Of a stretch of 64,000 nt of DNA, positions 20,096 through 30,650 are shown piece after piece. Each line of letters opens with the position of its first letter. Positions within the stretch are counted from its first letter, which is position 1. Origin of the DNA: Branchipolynoe longqiensis (Eukaryota; Annelida; Polychaeta; Phyllodocida; Polynoidae); NCBI GenBank assembly GCA_030323885.1, contig CM059188.1, positions 116,969,974-117,033,973 of the forward strand, written 5' to 3'. The notes beneath the pieces are model-generated. The model worked only from the letters and a program-made list of their open reading frames with translations. It was not told the origin of the DNA and did no database searches. The position numbers and the translations under genes are program-made.

Positions 20096-20608
20096 CTACA
20101 TGTACTTAATCTATCAAACAAAATGTATCCAAAATATGATTATACGATTTTGTCCAAAAGTGAAAATATGAAAATTTGCATATCAACACCATACATCTCT
20201 CTAGCTAAACGGTTTTTTTTCAACTTTTTTTCTTGAAAGAAGCAATTCTTTTGGTCTTACTGTAATCAATCAAATCTTGTTTGAATTCGTTGTGTGAGCT
20301 GATATGATGTCATGAATGTTTGTTAAATTGATATTATGGATGGATGTTACACAGTTTATTTTAACAGTTTTCTCAATTTGAATAAAAACTAAATCAAAAA
20401 GTGAAACAAAAATGTAAATTCTGACATATGCACAACGTATAAACCTTCAAATGAATATGGATTCTGAGTAACTATTCTGCTATTATTTGGAATGTTTTCT
20501 GCTATTATTTGGAATGTTTTCACTTTGGGTTTCCATGTCACGGAAGTGGTACACAGTTTCTGAGAACTACCCATTATATATATCTGGAGATGGTTCCAGT
20601 GTGCAATG
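20096..20608. other. AT-rich, no recognised gene
   Basis: Contains a local direct duplication of 22 bp (CTGCTATTATTTGGAATGTT, about 20476 and 20498). Nothing else recognised. Confidence 0.5.
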
Positions 20609-20765
20609 TTTATCTAAATGAGTGTAAAGTTGGGCAATTGGGAGAGAATGCAAATAAAAACACCCACCAAAATGCGGCCACAGAAAGCTCTCGATTTGAC
20701 TTTTTAAATCTATTAATCTACATGATTTCCTCAATTACCCACCGAAAAAGTAGCAGGGTTTGATA
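20609..20765 (+). mobile_element. Possible fragment of MITE M4
   Basis: The block around GGGAGAGAATGCAAA (20640), then CTACATGATTTCCTCAATTA and AAAGTAGCAGGG, resembles 35110-35230. The GATAAA ends of the family are not found. Confidence 0.35.
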
Positions 20766-20876
20766 GGTAAGTGTTTGAACAATATAATAATATTTAGCAC
20801 ATTCAATTTTAAAATCACGTGGTTATGTCCAGGGTCGATAACCCGGCCTTTGACATTTTTCTAATGGTTTGTTTTG

Positions 20877-20930
20877 TCGTGATGTGACCTTAGATGTTGC
20901 CAAGATGTAAAACTCCACCAACCAACCAAG
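20877..20930 (+). mobile_element. SINE-A 3' end fragment
   Basis: GTGACCTTAGATGTTGCCAA, then GATGTAAAACTCCACCAACC. Only the last 50 bp of the family. Confidence 0.75.
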
Positions 20931-21109
20931 CAGAGGACAGCGTCATGCCCAGCCGCTCCTACCCATATTGTACCAGATGGCATGTCACGTTCATCCTGTT
21001 TGTGTGTCCAAATCGATGCACAAATTAGACCCTATTCAAACACGCAAACATGTTCAACCGCCACGACCCCCCCCCCCCCCCCTGCCCCCCCCCCCCCCGC
21101 AACCTCTTA

Positions 21110-21682
21110 TGGTGCTGTCACATTATGCTGGTTCTCGCCGGTGCACCGCCAATGCGCAAAATCACTTTTAATCGTCGAGACACGTCAAGCTTTTCGGTGT
21201 CAGCGCAACGTATTGGTAGCATGCGGCCGACGTTGTGGTAATGTATATCGACACATGAGGGGGGGGAAAAAAAAAAAAAGTTTGGCGCACCGTCCTGATA
21301 TGACCTTAGATGTTGCTAGGACGTAAAACAACAACAAACAAACAAAACAATAGTTTGGCAAAAGATGTGGGAATGAGCCTCAAGTGCGCACAGCATTCAC
21401 ATAACATTATTCCAGCACGTCTAAATTATCTCGACGTGACCCTAACGTCGCCATAACGTTGGCACCCGAGCGTTGTCGCATGTTGAAAGTTTTGTACAAG
21501 CACAAAACTTCACCGATCACCTGATGTGCGCCGCCGACCATCTCCGACCATCGCCGTAGATCAACGGATACCAACGCGCGCCTAACACGCGCGTAACGCT
21601 TCCTGACATATCCTGATGTTGCGCCAAAAAATCACATACATCGACGCGCGTTGGTGAGAAGCTTCTTAATCTGACAGCACCA
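21110..21682. mobile_element. Harbinger-like MITE H2 with TTA duplication
   Basis: The inverted ends are TGGTGCTGTCACATTATG against TGGTGCTGTCAGATTAAG. TTA lies directly outside both ends (21107-21109 and 21683-21685), as expected for PIF/Harbinger insertion. Internal words shared with H1 at 14117 include AAAATCACTT, GTCGAGA, ACGTCAA and a GTTTTGTACAAGCACAAAAC foldback. A SINE-A 3' fragment lies inside. Confidence 0.85.
21290..21348 (+). mobile_element. SINE-A 3' fragment inside MITE H2
   Basis: CGTCCTGATATGACCTTAGA, then TGTTGCTAGGACGTAAAACA and a (CAAA)n tail. Preceded by a G-run and A-run (21257-21279). Confidence 0.75.
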
Positions 21683-21767
21683 TTAGAGCGAAACCAACTC
21701 TAAACGAGCCTGGTAAAAATAAATGAACACTGATTAAGCCCACAAATAACCGAACCGTTGGTTTTGC

Positions 21768-21845
21768 TTGTTTGTTGGGGTTTTATGTCATAACAATATC
21801 TAAGGTTATATCAGGATGGATACCGATTTGTCACAATAATGCACT
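21768..21845 (-). mobile_element. SINE-A 3' fragment
   Basis: Reverse orientation: GGGGTTTTATGTCATAACAA, TATCTAAGGTTATATCAGGA, then TGGATACCGATTTGTCACAA. Confidence 0.7.
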
Positions 21846-22029
21846 TAAAAAAAGGAACAGCATGACAATAACACAATGCAAATAGTTATGTGGTCGTGTA
21901 TTCAATATGCTATAGCTTATTCAGTAAAAAAAAAATTAAAAAGAGAATTGCATTAAATTTCTAAACCTATAATTAATGGCGCAACCTCTGCTGTAGTCTG
22001 CTGAATAGCGCAAACAATGGTTTGTACCT

Positions 22030-22810
22030 GGGGCCATATGCAGGACGCGGTGTTAGCGAGCCAAAACGCGTTTAGGGCGGGATTTCCAGTTTAGCGGCAA
22101 AAAGTCTGTATGCGACGCGCGTTGTTATGCTAACACGGCGCGTTTAAGGTCCGCTACACTAAACCCGTTTCATAGCACATTTAAGGTTGGTGTTAGGGTT
22201 AGGTTAAGCCCAAATCTATTCACTGCTATCATATTTAACAGAATTAAATACACAATAAGTGAAATTTTATCAATTTAACCCTAAAAGCGAACCGATATTA
22301 ACGCCACCACTGCATTGGCGGCGATATTCATATTGTCGAATCGACGAATGTAAACAAAACAAATCACCGCCGCCACCACCGCCGCATCGACATTGATATA
22401 CATACTGACCGACGCCGCCGCATCGGCGGCAATGTATTAGGCCCAAATCTATTCAATGCTATCATATTTAACAGAATTACATACGCAATACGTGAAATTT
22501 CATCAATTTAACCCTAAAAGCGAACCAATATTAACGCCACCGCCGCATTAGCGGCATTATTCATATTGTCGAATCGACGAATGCAAACAAAACAAATCGC
22601 CGCCGCAGTGCTGGCTGGTGCCCGGCGGTGTTAGATACCGATTAGGCAGTGCCCGCCGGGAACCGGCTCCAAGGGATTCACGTTTAGCTAACACACACCG
22701 TTTAGGCGCCTCTGCATACAGCGTGACATACTTCGCGCGGGCAGTGTTAGCTAAACGCGTTTACCGACTAACACCAACCGATGCGAACACCGCGTCCTGC
22801 ATATGGCCCC
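22030..22810 (+). mobile_element. T1 TIR element, complete (781 bp)
   Basis: The ends are near-perfect inverted repeats: GGGGCCATATGCAGGACGCG left, and the reverse of CGCGTCCTGCATATGGCCCC right, extending to GGTGTTAGC against GCGAACACC. The interior carries two tandem copies of a module of about 230 bp (about 22205-22435 and 22440-22615) with CCCAAATCTATTCA, ATATTTAACAGAATTA, TCATATTGTCGAATCGACGA and GCCGCC blocks. No coding sequence. Outside the termini CCTG and TGG make the ends look a little longer. Confidence 0.85.
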
Positions 22811-22847
22811 TGGTGTGCCCCAGGTCTGTGCCAGCTGAATAGCTTGG

Positions 22848-23200
22848 TTGGTTGGTTGATTTGTGGAGTTTTATGTCCTGGCAACATCTCAGGTCATATC
22901 ACTATCAGTACGGTTACCAACTTATGACAGTGTTCACTCATGATGGCTTTATAGTTCTGCCCTATTGGGAGAGCAGGCTGCTGGCACCATGACCCAATAT
23001 CCCACAGTCACATTATCCCGATACTAAGCTAACCAGTCCTCGCCCTATCCTATTAATGCCAAGCGCCGTGCTAGATAATGACAAGTTCCAATTTTGTAAG
23101 TCATTGACTTGACTCGGTTGGGTTTCTCGAACTCATGACCTTCTGCATGAGAAGCCTGTGCTCGTACTATTTATTGCCTTGTGAATTCGGCCACTGCGTC
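22848..23200 (-). mobile_element. SINE-A, full length
   Basis: On the minus strand the head (GGACGCAGTGGCCGAATTCA) is separated from the B-box region by about 25 extra bases. The body is ordinary, and the 3' end carries a (CCAA)n tail at 22848-22860. Confidence 0.88.
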
Positions 23201-23263
23201 CCAAGGACCAGAAGGCGTCTAAGCTGGTTTATAGTATGTTTCCTGACAGGGGAATGCTGGTCG

Positions 23264-23372
23264 GTTGTTGTTTGTTTTTGGCGAGTTTTCAGTCGCGTTA
23301 GCGCGCTGAAGGCTGCAAATCTGCAGCACTGTATGGGCACTGCCAAAGGCGGTCCCATACGGCCTGGAGTTG
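23264..23372 (+). repeat. Dispersed repeat D2, copy 3
   Basis: GGCGAGTTTTCAGTCGCGTT, AGCGCGCTGAAGGCTGCAAA, CTGCAGCACTGTATGGGCAC and GGCGGTCCCATACGG. The cleanest of three copies. Confidence 0.65.
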
Positions 23373-23421
23373 TCTTCCACTTCCAGTGCATAGTTGTCAG
23401 AGAAATACTGGGAGCCGTTCA

Positions 23422-24220
23422 GGGGCCAAATGTATGAGGCCGGGTTAGCGGTCATAACCTGAGCGTAGTCCGGAATTCCCCGGTTAGCGGCTAAAAGTGA
23501 CAATGTATGTGCACAGGTTAGGCAAACCCCTCGAGGGTTAACATGGCCTACGCTAACCACAACATATAGCAGGTTTAACGTCCATGTTAGGAACCGATTC
23601 GGCCCAAATCTATCCAATGCGACCATATTTAACAGAATTACATACGCAATAAGTGAAATTTTATTAAATTAACCCTAAAATCAAAGCGAGATTAACGTAG
23701 CAGCTGCATTGGCGGCGTTATTCATATTGTCGAATCGACGAATGTAAACTAAACAAATCGCCGCCGCCGCAGCGACATCGATATCCATACTGTCCAACGT
23801 TAACTAGACATTGCCGCCGCCGCCGCGACGTCGATATCCATACTGGCAGAACGCCGGCGGCAATATTTTAGGCCCAAATCTATTCAATGCTATCATATTT
23901 AACAGAATTACATACGCAATAAGTGAAATTTTATCAATTTAACCCTAAATTCGAACCGCTATTAACGCCACCGCCGCATTGGCGGCATTATTCATATTGT
24001 CGAATCGACGAATGTAAGCTAAACAAATCGCCGCCGCCACCGCGATGGGTACAGGCCCAGAGGTTTCCCCAAATCTATAAATAACGCATTGGTTAGCTAA
24101 CTCTGCCGCGCTTTGGTCACATACATTTCCCGTGACACATATACCAACACCGACGATAGCTACCCCGTCGGCCGCCCTTAACACCGGCGCAGATAACCCC
24201 TTGCTCATACATTTAGCCCC
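23422..24220 (+). mobile_element. T1 TIR element, diverged copy (about 800 bp)
   Basis: The ends are GGGGCCAAATGTATGAGGC and, reversed, GGGGCTAAATGTATGAGCAA. As in the copy at 22030, two internal modules are present (about 23612-23790 and 23872-24045) with TCATATTGTCGAATCGACGA and GCCGCCGCC. Between them lies a short extra repeat, GACATCGATATCCATACTGT and GACGTCGATATCCATACTGG. Confidence 0.8.
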
Positions 24221-24234
24221 AGGAGTCAACATGT

Positions 24235-24680
24235 GGTCCCCCCCACACACACACACCCCGGAAGCCCCCCCCCCCCCCCACAGACACACCCTCCTCCCTG
24301 GGGCTACCAGGGGAGGTGCCCGTCGTGTGTACGTGTGTGTGTTCCTCGCACTCAGGCAAACATTCCAGCCTTTGTAATGTTACTGTTAGTAAAGCATTCA
24401 GTAAGCAGGTAAGGAACACAGCCACACCGCCAACCACCCCCCCCCCCCACACACACACCCACATCCACACCCGCCCACCCACCTGCAACATGTGGTTACA
24501 AACAGACATACCCACATACACACCGACCCACGCACTACACAGGAGAGCAACACGTGGTTACAAACAGACATACCCACGAACACACACAGATGCATGTTTA
24601 CATCTAAGCACATACATGCATAGACACATGCACGTATATACATGTACACATACACACAACACACATACACACATGCATAC
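24235..24680. repeat. CA- and C-rich low-complexity stretch
   Basis: Poly-C and (CA)n runs, plus a 50-bp direct repeat (GTGGTTACAAACAGACATAC at about 24492 and 24553). Confidence 0.75.
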
Positions 24681-24693
24681 ATAGACACATACA

Positions 24694-25387
24694 TTGATTG
24701 ATTGGTGGTTGCTTTACGCCGTGTCGGCAGCATAGGCCATATTCACGGCGAGAAATGTTTGTTTTTGTTCAAACCATCACTTTTACATGTAAAAGCAGAC
24801 AATCAATTATGTGCCAATAGACACTCATTAAATTAGAAAGCTCACAATCATATATTTGTGGTCAAGGGAAACAAATTCCCATAGAAAAAGAAAAGTTTTA
24901 TTAATAATTGATAGAATCTATTTAGTAAATTATATACGGTGGTACAGTCCAGCTGCCCTCAAAAAGGCTAAAATGTTTTCCTGTTTTACCTTAGTAAAAA
25001 GGTCATGCATACTGTCTGCAGTGTAGAACTGTTGGCGCAAGGCCAAAAAATCAACGCAACTTAGTCAAATGTGTTTGAGTGTCAGCGGGGTCTGACACCC
25101 AATACATTCAGGGTGAGGTTCCCCCTTCAGCAGAAAAGCATGTGTAAGCCACGAATGGCCAATACGGCAGCGGCTAAGGACCACTTGGTCCCGCCGACCT
25201 CCCGCATGAGTCTGTGGTGGCTTTCCCACAGATGGTTCAATTTCTTTAAGTTTATTAATGTTTTCATCCCACTCATGTTGCCATTTGGATTTTATGTGGG
25301 TGGCTATTAGTGGTTTCAGATCAGAGTGAGGGATCAGACATAGTTCAAGATCACAGTTCAGGGCCTTCTTCGCAGCCCGATCAAGAA
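24694..25387 (-). mobile_element. I/Nimb-like LINE 3' end with 13-bp target duplication
   Basis: On the minus strand an open frame from 25387 begins at the end of an RNase H domain (DRAAKKAL). It continues through a linker with KPLIATHIKSKWQHEWDENI, then LSRCRIGHSWLTHAFLL and a CIGC...H zinc-knuckle-like region. One frameshift near 25066 moves the frame to a C-terminus ending AFLRAAGLYHRI, stop at 24930-24932. A 3' UTR and (CAAT)n tail follow. ATAGACACATACA flanks both sides (24681-24693, 25388-25400). RNase H with this C-terminal region is typical of I-clade non-LTR elements. Reverse transcriptase and endonuclease are absent. Confidence 0.9.
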
Positions 25388-25433
25388 ATAGACACATACA
25401 CATACATGTATGCATATACATATATTATACATA

Positions 25434-25670
25434 TGAGCCTGTCTCAAAAGGGGGTAACTCTTTGTTTTTGTCCATTGTAATGATTGGCACAAAACAGCAC
25501 AGAAACGGTTACATTTGCTTCAAATCAATATGTATTCTATTGGGATTATGAAACACCATCTAAACACAAATCAGTTTATCCTGAGCAAATGCATAAGCAG
25601 ATAGTATGTTGATCATTACAATGGACAAAGTTTTGTCCCATATTGCTTAGCACCTTTTGAGACAGTCTCA
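25434..25670. mobile_element. MITE, TGTCTCAAAAGG family, TA-flanked
   Basis: The left end TGAGCCTGTCTCAAAAGGGG and right end (reversed TGAGACTGTCTCAAAAGGTG) are inverted. A second inverted block, TTGTCCATTGTAATGAT against ATCATTACAATGGACAA, follows inward. TA lies outside both ends. 237 bp, non-coding. Confidence 0.85.
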
Positions 25671-25700
25671 TATACATACATATACATACATATACATACA

Positions 25701-25750
<50 letters not shown>
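25671..25750. repeat. (CATA)n and (TA)n microsatellite
   Basis: Short CATACATA block followed by about 46 bp of TA repeats between two MITEs. Confidence 0.95.
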
Positions 25751-25754
<4 letters not shown>

Positions 25755-25988
25755 GAGTTTGTACGCAAATCCTTGTAAACGCCAATCCAAAAATGTAGTT
25801 TAAATAAAAGATTTTTACATGGAAATAATTGTAATTCTCAATAATTCCACGTTTCTTATGATCACATGATTAAGGAGAAATGAACAAAAAAGTAGAAATA
25901 TAAAAAGACTACTTTTTGAAGATTTTATTCCAGTGTTTTTCTCAATTTTTAGATTGGCGTTTACGGGGATTTGCGCTTGAACTATTCA
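25751..25988. mobile_element. MITE, TGAAGAGTTTGTACGCAAAT family, TA-flanked
   Basis: The inverted ends cover about 39 bp: TGAAGAGTTTGTACGCAAAT left, and reversed TGAATAGTTCAAGCGCAAAT right, both continuing CC-GTAAACGCCAATC. TA is outside both ends. The interior is AT-rich and non-coding. Confidence 0.88.
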
Positions 25989-26258
25989 TATGTACTATAT
26001 ATTTTATTATGTGGATATAAATAACGGCAGCCCCTTAATGTTTCTCTCTAACCACCTTAACCTCCATGTTATTCACTGCGGAGCAGGCATTCTCTCCTCC
26101 CCACCTCCTCTACACCGTGAGCCAACGGTCATATTTATATGCATGCACACACAACAAACATGTGCCGATCTATATTAAGCCCATTACTTTCCTGATATAG
26201 ATATTTGTTCCTGATGGTAAATATGGATGGTGGTGTAGCCCTAGGACAGAAAGGTTAA

Positions 26259-26605
26259 AGTTGCATAGTCCGATGCTTTTGAGTTTTTGCTATTTTCTGA
26301 GATGAATATATTATACTAATCTTTATAATCTACTTTACTTTAGTTTGAAGGAACTTTAATTTTAAATGGCTAAGTTTGTTGATATTTGACATCAAAACAT
26401 GCCAAAATAATTTTGGCAAGCACGCCAAAACTCTGTCACCATAGACTTCAGATAGTAACCCTTTCTATTAATTGAGTCAGTATGCCCTTCTATGCAGCAA
26501 CAAATGTTCAATAAGTGCACCAGTGTCTAAGTTGAATATGTAGAATCAAATCTAGATAAGTGTTTTGGTTTTGAAAATTTGATGTTTTCACCGGACTATG
26601 CAACT
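26259..26605. mobile_element. piggyBac-like MITE (pB-MITE), complete, TTAA-flanked
   Basis: The inverted ends are AGTTGCATAGTCCGATG and the reverse of CACCGGACTATGCAACT. TTAA lies directly outside each (26255-26258, 26606-26609), the hallmark of piggyBac insertion. The 347-bp interior includes GAGTTTTTGCTATTTTCTGA, AATAATTTTGGCAAGCACGC and GAATCAAATCTAGATAAG. At least six other copies or fragments are in the window. No coding capacity. Confidence 0.9.
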
Positions 26606-26699
26606 TTAAGTGTTCATTTTTATCCTTGGCTGCTAAGATTTTAATGTTTTATATTTATTACTACTACTAAAAATACTACCCACAGAACAAAAACCATAC

Positions 26700-27203
26700 A
26701 TACATGCATAAATGTATACATATAAATATTGCATGCGCACATACATACATATATGCATACACATATGTGTATATACATCCACACATACATATATATATAC
26801 ACTGTATCTCACTGCATACACCTGCATACATATTTACATTCACATATACATACACATACACATGTTCATACATACATACACACATACATATTTACACACA
26901 TACATATATATGTATGCATGCATTTACATACATATATGCATGCATACACATACATACATCCATACCTACATGTATGCATACATACATACACATACGAACA
27001 TGCATTCACACATGCACACATGCATTGCATACATATATACATGTGTACACATACATAAATACATATATACATGCACACATACATGCGCATTCATACACAC
27101 ATACACCCATACATACATACATACATGCACACTCACATACATACATACACACATACACATACACATACATATACACATACATTCACACATACATACATAA
27201 CTG
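26700..27203. repeat. (CATACA)n array
   Basis: 500 bp of CATACA/CACATA units with TGCATG interruptions. Confidence 0.95.
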
Positions 27204-27259
27204 AGGTGTAAGTCAGCATGTGCCGTTCACAGTTTCTATCTGGGTGTCATCTTTTGACC

Positions 27260-28027
27260 CCCTCCCCCACACCCAAACCCAAACCCCCACCCACCCATAT
27301 CCACACCCACACCCACACCCATACACACACCCACACCATACCCACACCCACCCATACCCCCACCCACACCCACACCCACCCAAGCCCCCACCCACCCATA
27401 TCCACACCCACACCCACACCCATACACACCCACACCATACCCCCACCCACACCAACCCATACCCCCACCCACACCCACACCCATACCCCCACCCACACCC
27501 AAACCCACACCCATATCCACACCCACCCACACCGATACCTACACCCACACCCACAACCACACCCATACCACCACCCATACACCCACCTACCACCCATACC
27601 CCCGCACCCACACCCATACCCCCACCCACACCCATACCCCGACCCACACCCACTTCCACACCCTTACACCCACACCCACACCACACCCCCACTCCATATC
27701 CACACCACACCCAACCACACCGATACCTACACCCACACACACCCCACAACCACACCCACACCCACAACCATTATCCACATCCATACACCACACCCTCACC
27801 CACACCACACAACCCACACCACAACCATACCACACCCACACCCACCACCCAAACACACTACCGATACCCATCACACCATACCATATACCCACACCACACC
27901 CACATCCTAACACCACATGCACACCCTCATACCACACCCATACCACACCATACCCATACCCTTTCACCCCACACCCATACACTCACACCACACCCACACA
28001 CACCATACCCGCACCCACCCCGCACCC
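27260..28027. repeat. (CACCCA)n array running into a gap
   Basis: CCCACACCCATACC-type units; two blocks of about 110 bp repeat (CCCACCCACCCATATCCACA at about 27287 and 27387). Confidence 0.95.
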
Positions 28028-28526
28028 NNNNNNNNNNNNNNNNNNNNNNNNNNNNNNNNNNNNNNNNNNNNNNNNNNNNNNNNNNNNNNNNNNNNNNNNN
28101 NNNNNNNNNNNNNNNNNNNNNNNNNNNNNNNNNNNNNNNNNNNNNNNNNNNNNNNNNNNNNNNNNNNNNNNNNNNNNNNNNNNNNNNNNNNNNNNNNNNN
28201 NNNNNNNNNNNNNNNNNNNNNNNNNNNNNNNNNNNNNNNNNNNNNNNNNNNNNNNNNNNNNNNNNNNNNNNNNNNNNNNNNNNNNNNNNNNNNNNNNNNN
28301 NNNNNNNNNNNNNNNNNNNNNNNNNNNNNNNNNNNNNNNNNNNNNNNNNNNNNNNNNNNNNNNNNNNNNNNNNNNNNNNNNNNNNNNNNNNNNNNNNNNN
28401 NNNNNNNNNNNNNNNNNNNNNNNNNNNNNNNNNNNNNNNNNNNNNNNNNNNNNNNNNNNNNNNNNNNNNNNNNNNNNNNNNNNNNNNNNNNNNNNNNNNN
28501 NNNNNNNNNNNNNNNNNNNNNNNNNN
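28028..28526. other. Assembly gap (N)
   Basis: 499 N inside or at the end of the CACCCA array. Confidence 1.
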
Positions 28527-28569
28527 CTTAAATTTATGTTGTGTTTAGAATGTTAGCTGATCTACCTAC

Positions 28570-28715
28570 CACAGGATGCTACAGTTACCATAGCGCTACA
28601 GTTACCATAGCACCACAAAATGCTACAGTTACCATAGCGCCACAAAATCACCACAAAATGCTACAGTTACCATAGCGCTACAAAACGCTACAGTTACCAT
28701 AGCACCACAGGATAT
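28570..28715. repeat. Tandem repeat GCTACAGTTACCATAGC
   Basis: Five or six units of 17-35 bp containing GCTACAGTTACCATAGCRC and CACAAAAT. Confidence 0.85.
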
Positions 28716-28790
28716 TTCACCACCAGCAGTTGTCCACAAAAATCACTCATACTGACCAGCCAAGATGGCTTTTGGAACAGAAACCTAGTA

Positions 28791-29183
28791 CAGTATAACC
28801 CCAATAAAGCAAGGTCGGTTAAACAAAACGATCGGTTATAAAGTTATCTGAGACCCCCCCCCCCACACACACACACACAAACCTTTATCTTATCAGATAC
28901 TACCACACCATCCCGCTCACCGGGTTTGGGGGGTAGTGTGGTGGTAGTATTTTGCCACGCCGCCGATTTTTTTTTTGATTAACCAATCATTTAACCGAGC
29001 TTGGTTTAACGGGGCTATACTGTACACATAAAAAAAAAACAATAATCAAAGTGTCCACATACATTGTATACTACATGTGCAATACACGCTTTCTCTAAGT
29101 CAAAGCTCCGTGAAACCAATGATCGGTTAATCAAAACAAATTTCTAGGGTACCTTTAAGTTTGGTTTAACGGGGTTATACAGT
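28791..29183 (+). mobile_element. Pogo-like Pg-MITE, three-terminus composite
   Basis: The left end CAGTATAACCCC, after TA (28789-28790), pairs with an inner right end TTGGTTTAACGGGGCTATAC, ACTG at 29022, with TA at 29023-29024. A further 160 bp (CAATAATCAAAGTGTCCACA, GATCGGTTAATCAAAACAAA) leads to a second right end TTTGGTTTAACGGGGTTATA near 29180. The same three-part order is at 59777-60270. A palindrome around GGGTAGTGTGGTGGTAGT lies inside. Confidence 0.8.
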
Positions 29184-29518
29184 AGCTAGATTCTACCAGC
29201 AGTGGGTCACTTTGTAAATATCAGGCGCCCCGGCTAGCCCCGCCAAGGAAGGCCGGCATGGGCGGGCACTTGAACCCGCCCGGCGATCAATAACGGGACC
29301 AGTATGCACTGCGGCCAGCGGGGGGGACACAATCGATGCATTCACACCCAGCGCGTTCAATCACATTACGGCGATACCCCCCCCCCCCCCCACACACACA
29401 CACTCACGGCAACCCCAGCGTGAGAGGAGGGGAGGAGGTTGCGACCCACACACACACACGCTGACACAGATCACCCTTCGTTGCACTCCAGACACGACAC
29501 CCAAACTGTTTGACATTA

Positions 29519-29847
29519 TTAAAGCCGCACAGTCCGATGGTTTTGAATTTGTCTTTTTCTGAGATAAATATAACAGGTTGGTCCTTATAACCTACCTTAC
29601 TTTGGTAACTTTGCTTTAAAATGACAAACTTTGCAGATATTTGAAGTGTGAAAGATGCCAAATTAATTTTGGCATGCGCGTCAAAACTCACAGCAGTAAC
29701 ACGATATATTAAACTTACTTAGTACCCCCTGCTATAAAGCAGCAAATGGTCAATAGGTGTGCACCAGTATCTAAGTTAGACATGTACGTACAAATTTAGA
29801 TTTAAACTTCCCATTTGTCGATACTGTTATAGGACTATGCATTCGGC
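29519..29847 (+). mobile_element. pB-MITE copy
   Basis: TTAA (29519-29522), then AGCCGCACAGTCCGATGG and the family interior (TCTTTTTCTGAGATAAATAT, AAATTAATTTTGGCATGCGC). The right end is degraded (TAGGACTATGCA, no final TTAA). A 95-codon minus ORF here is an artefact. Confidence 0.8.
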
Positions 29848-30108
29848 CTATTGGTAACCCTGTCTATAGTTCAATGGCGAACAAACTAGGCGATTCACCT
29901 CCACCAACTGAGTGTAGATTGAAGTGGACAATAAGGCCCTGCTCATCATGTCCATGATGATAAGACAGCTGGTGCTCATGATGATAAGACAGTCACAATG
30001 TGTGACCTCGAAGTTGAAGTTGCAAAAAGCATAGAAGTTTTAGAAGGAAAAACACTTATCTAGATGTGAACATATGCATCAAACTTAGATACTGGTGCAT
30101 GTGTTAAC

Positions 30109-30150
30109 ATTGACATGCGCATCAAAACTCACAGCAGTAACACGATAACA
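30109..30150 (+). repeat. pB-MITE internal piece
   Basis: TGCGCATCAAAACTCACAGC, then AGTAACACGATA repeats 29675-29708. It directly precedes the SINE-C fragment, so SINE-C entered a pB-MITE copy here. Confidence 0.55.
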
Positions 30151-30151
30151 C

Positions 30152-30397
30152 GAAGGTCGGTGGTTCGATTCCCCATGCCCCCACCTCTGCCACTTTTGAT
30201 TTCCACCACTGTGTATAACTAACAGTGTCATCAAAGGCCGGTTGCTCTCATACCATGTCTATGAGGTGTGGGAGGTTAAAAATCCATTGGGTCGGTAGAA
30301 GTGTAGGCTCGGGCTTTCTATCGACAAACTGTCTAATGGTGAAAACAAGTCCATTCAGACTTATCCATGATATGCAGTATAAATCTTCAATCAAATC
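30152..30397 (+). mobile_element. SINE-C, 5'-truncated in the head, tail type 1
   Basis: Begins at the end of the variable arm (CGAAGGTCGGTGGTTCGATT, B box) and continues through the body (GGTTGCTCTCATACCATGTC, GGAGGTTAAAAATCCATTGG) to tail type 1 (CTAATGGTGAAAACAAGTCC, GCAGTATAAATCTTCAATC). The A box is missing. Confidence 0.88.
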
Positions 30398-30483
30398 ATG
30401 TGTTAAGCATTTGTTGCTGCATTGAAGGGCGTATTAAGTCAATGTAACAGAACCTATGCCTGCTGAAGCCGATGGTATGTGTG

Positions 30484-30650
30484 GGCGGTCACAATTCTGA
30501 CAATCACGCCAAAATTAATTTGGCATGTTTACACTCCAAATATCTCCCAAGTTAGCCCTTTTAAATAAAAGTAGGGTAGATTATAACGATCAAACTAATA
30601 TATTTATCTCAGAGGAGAACAAAAACTCAAAACTATGGGACTGTCACATA
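30484..30650 (-). mobile_element. pB-MITE fragment
   Basis: Reverse orientation of the left half: CACGCCAAAATTAATTTGGC, ATTATAACGATCAAACTAAT and CTCAAAACTATGGGACTG. Confidence 0.7.

Noticed and set aside
29404..29691. 95-codon frame on minus
   Set aside because: It lies within a pB-MITE copy and a CA/C-rich tract; the same region in other copies is full of stops.
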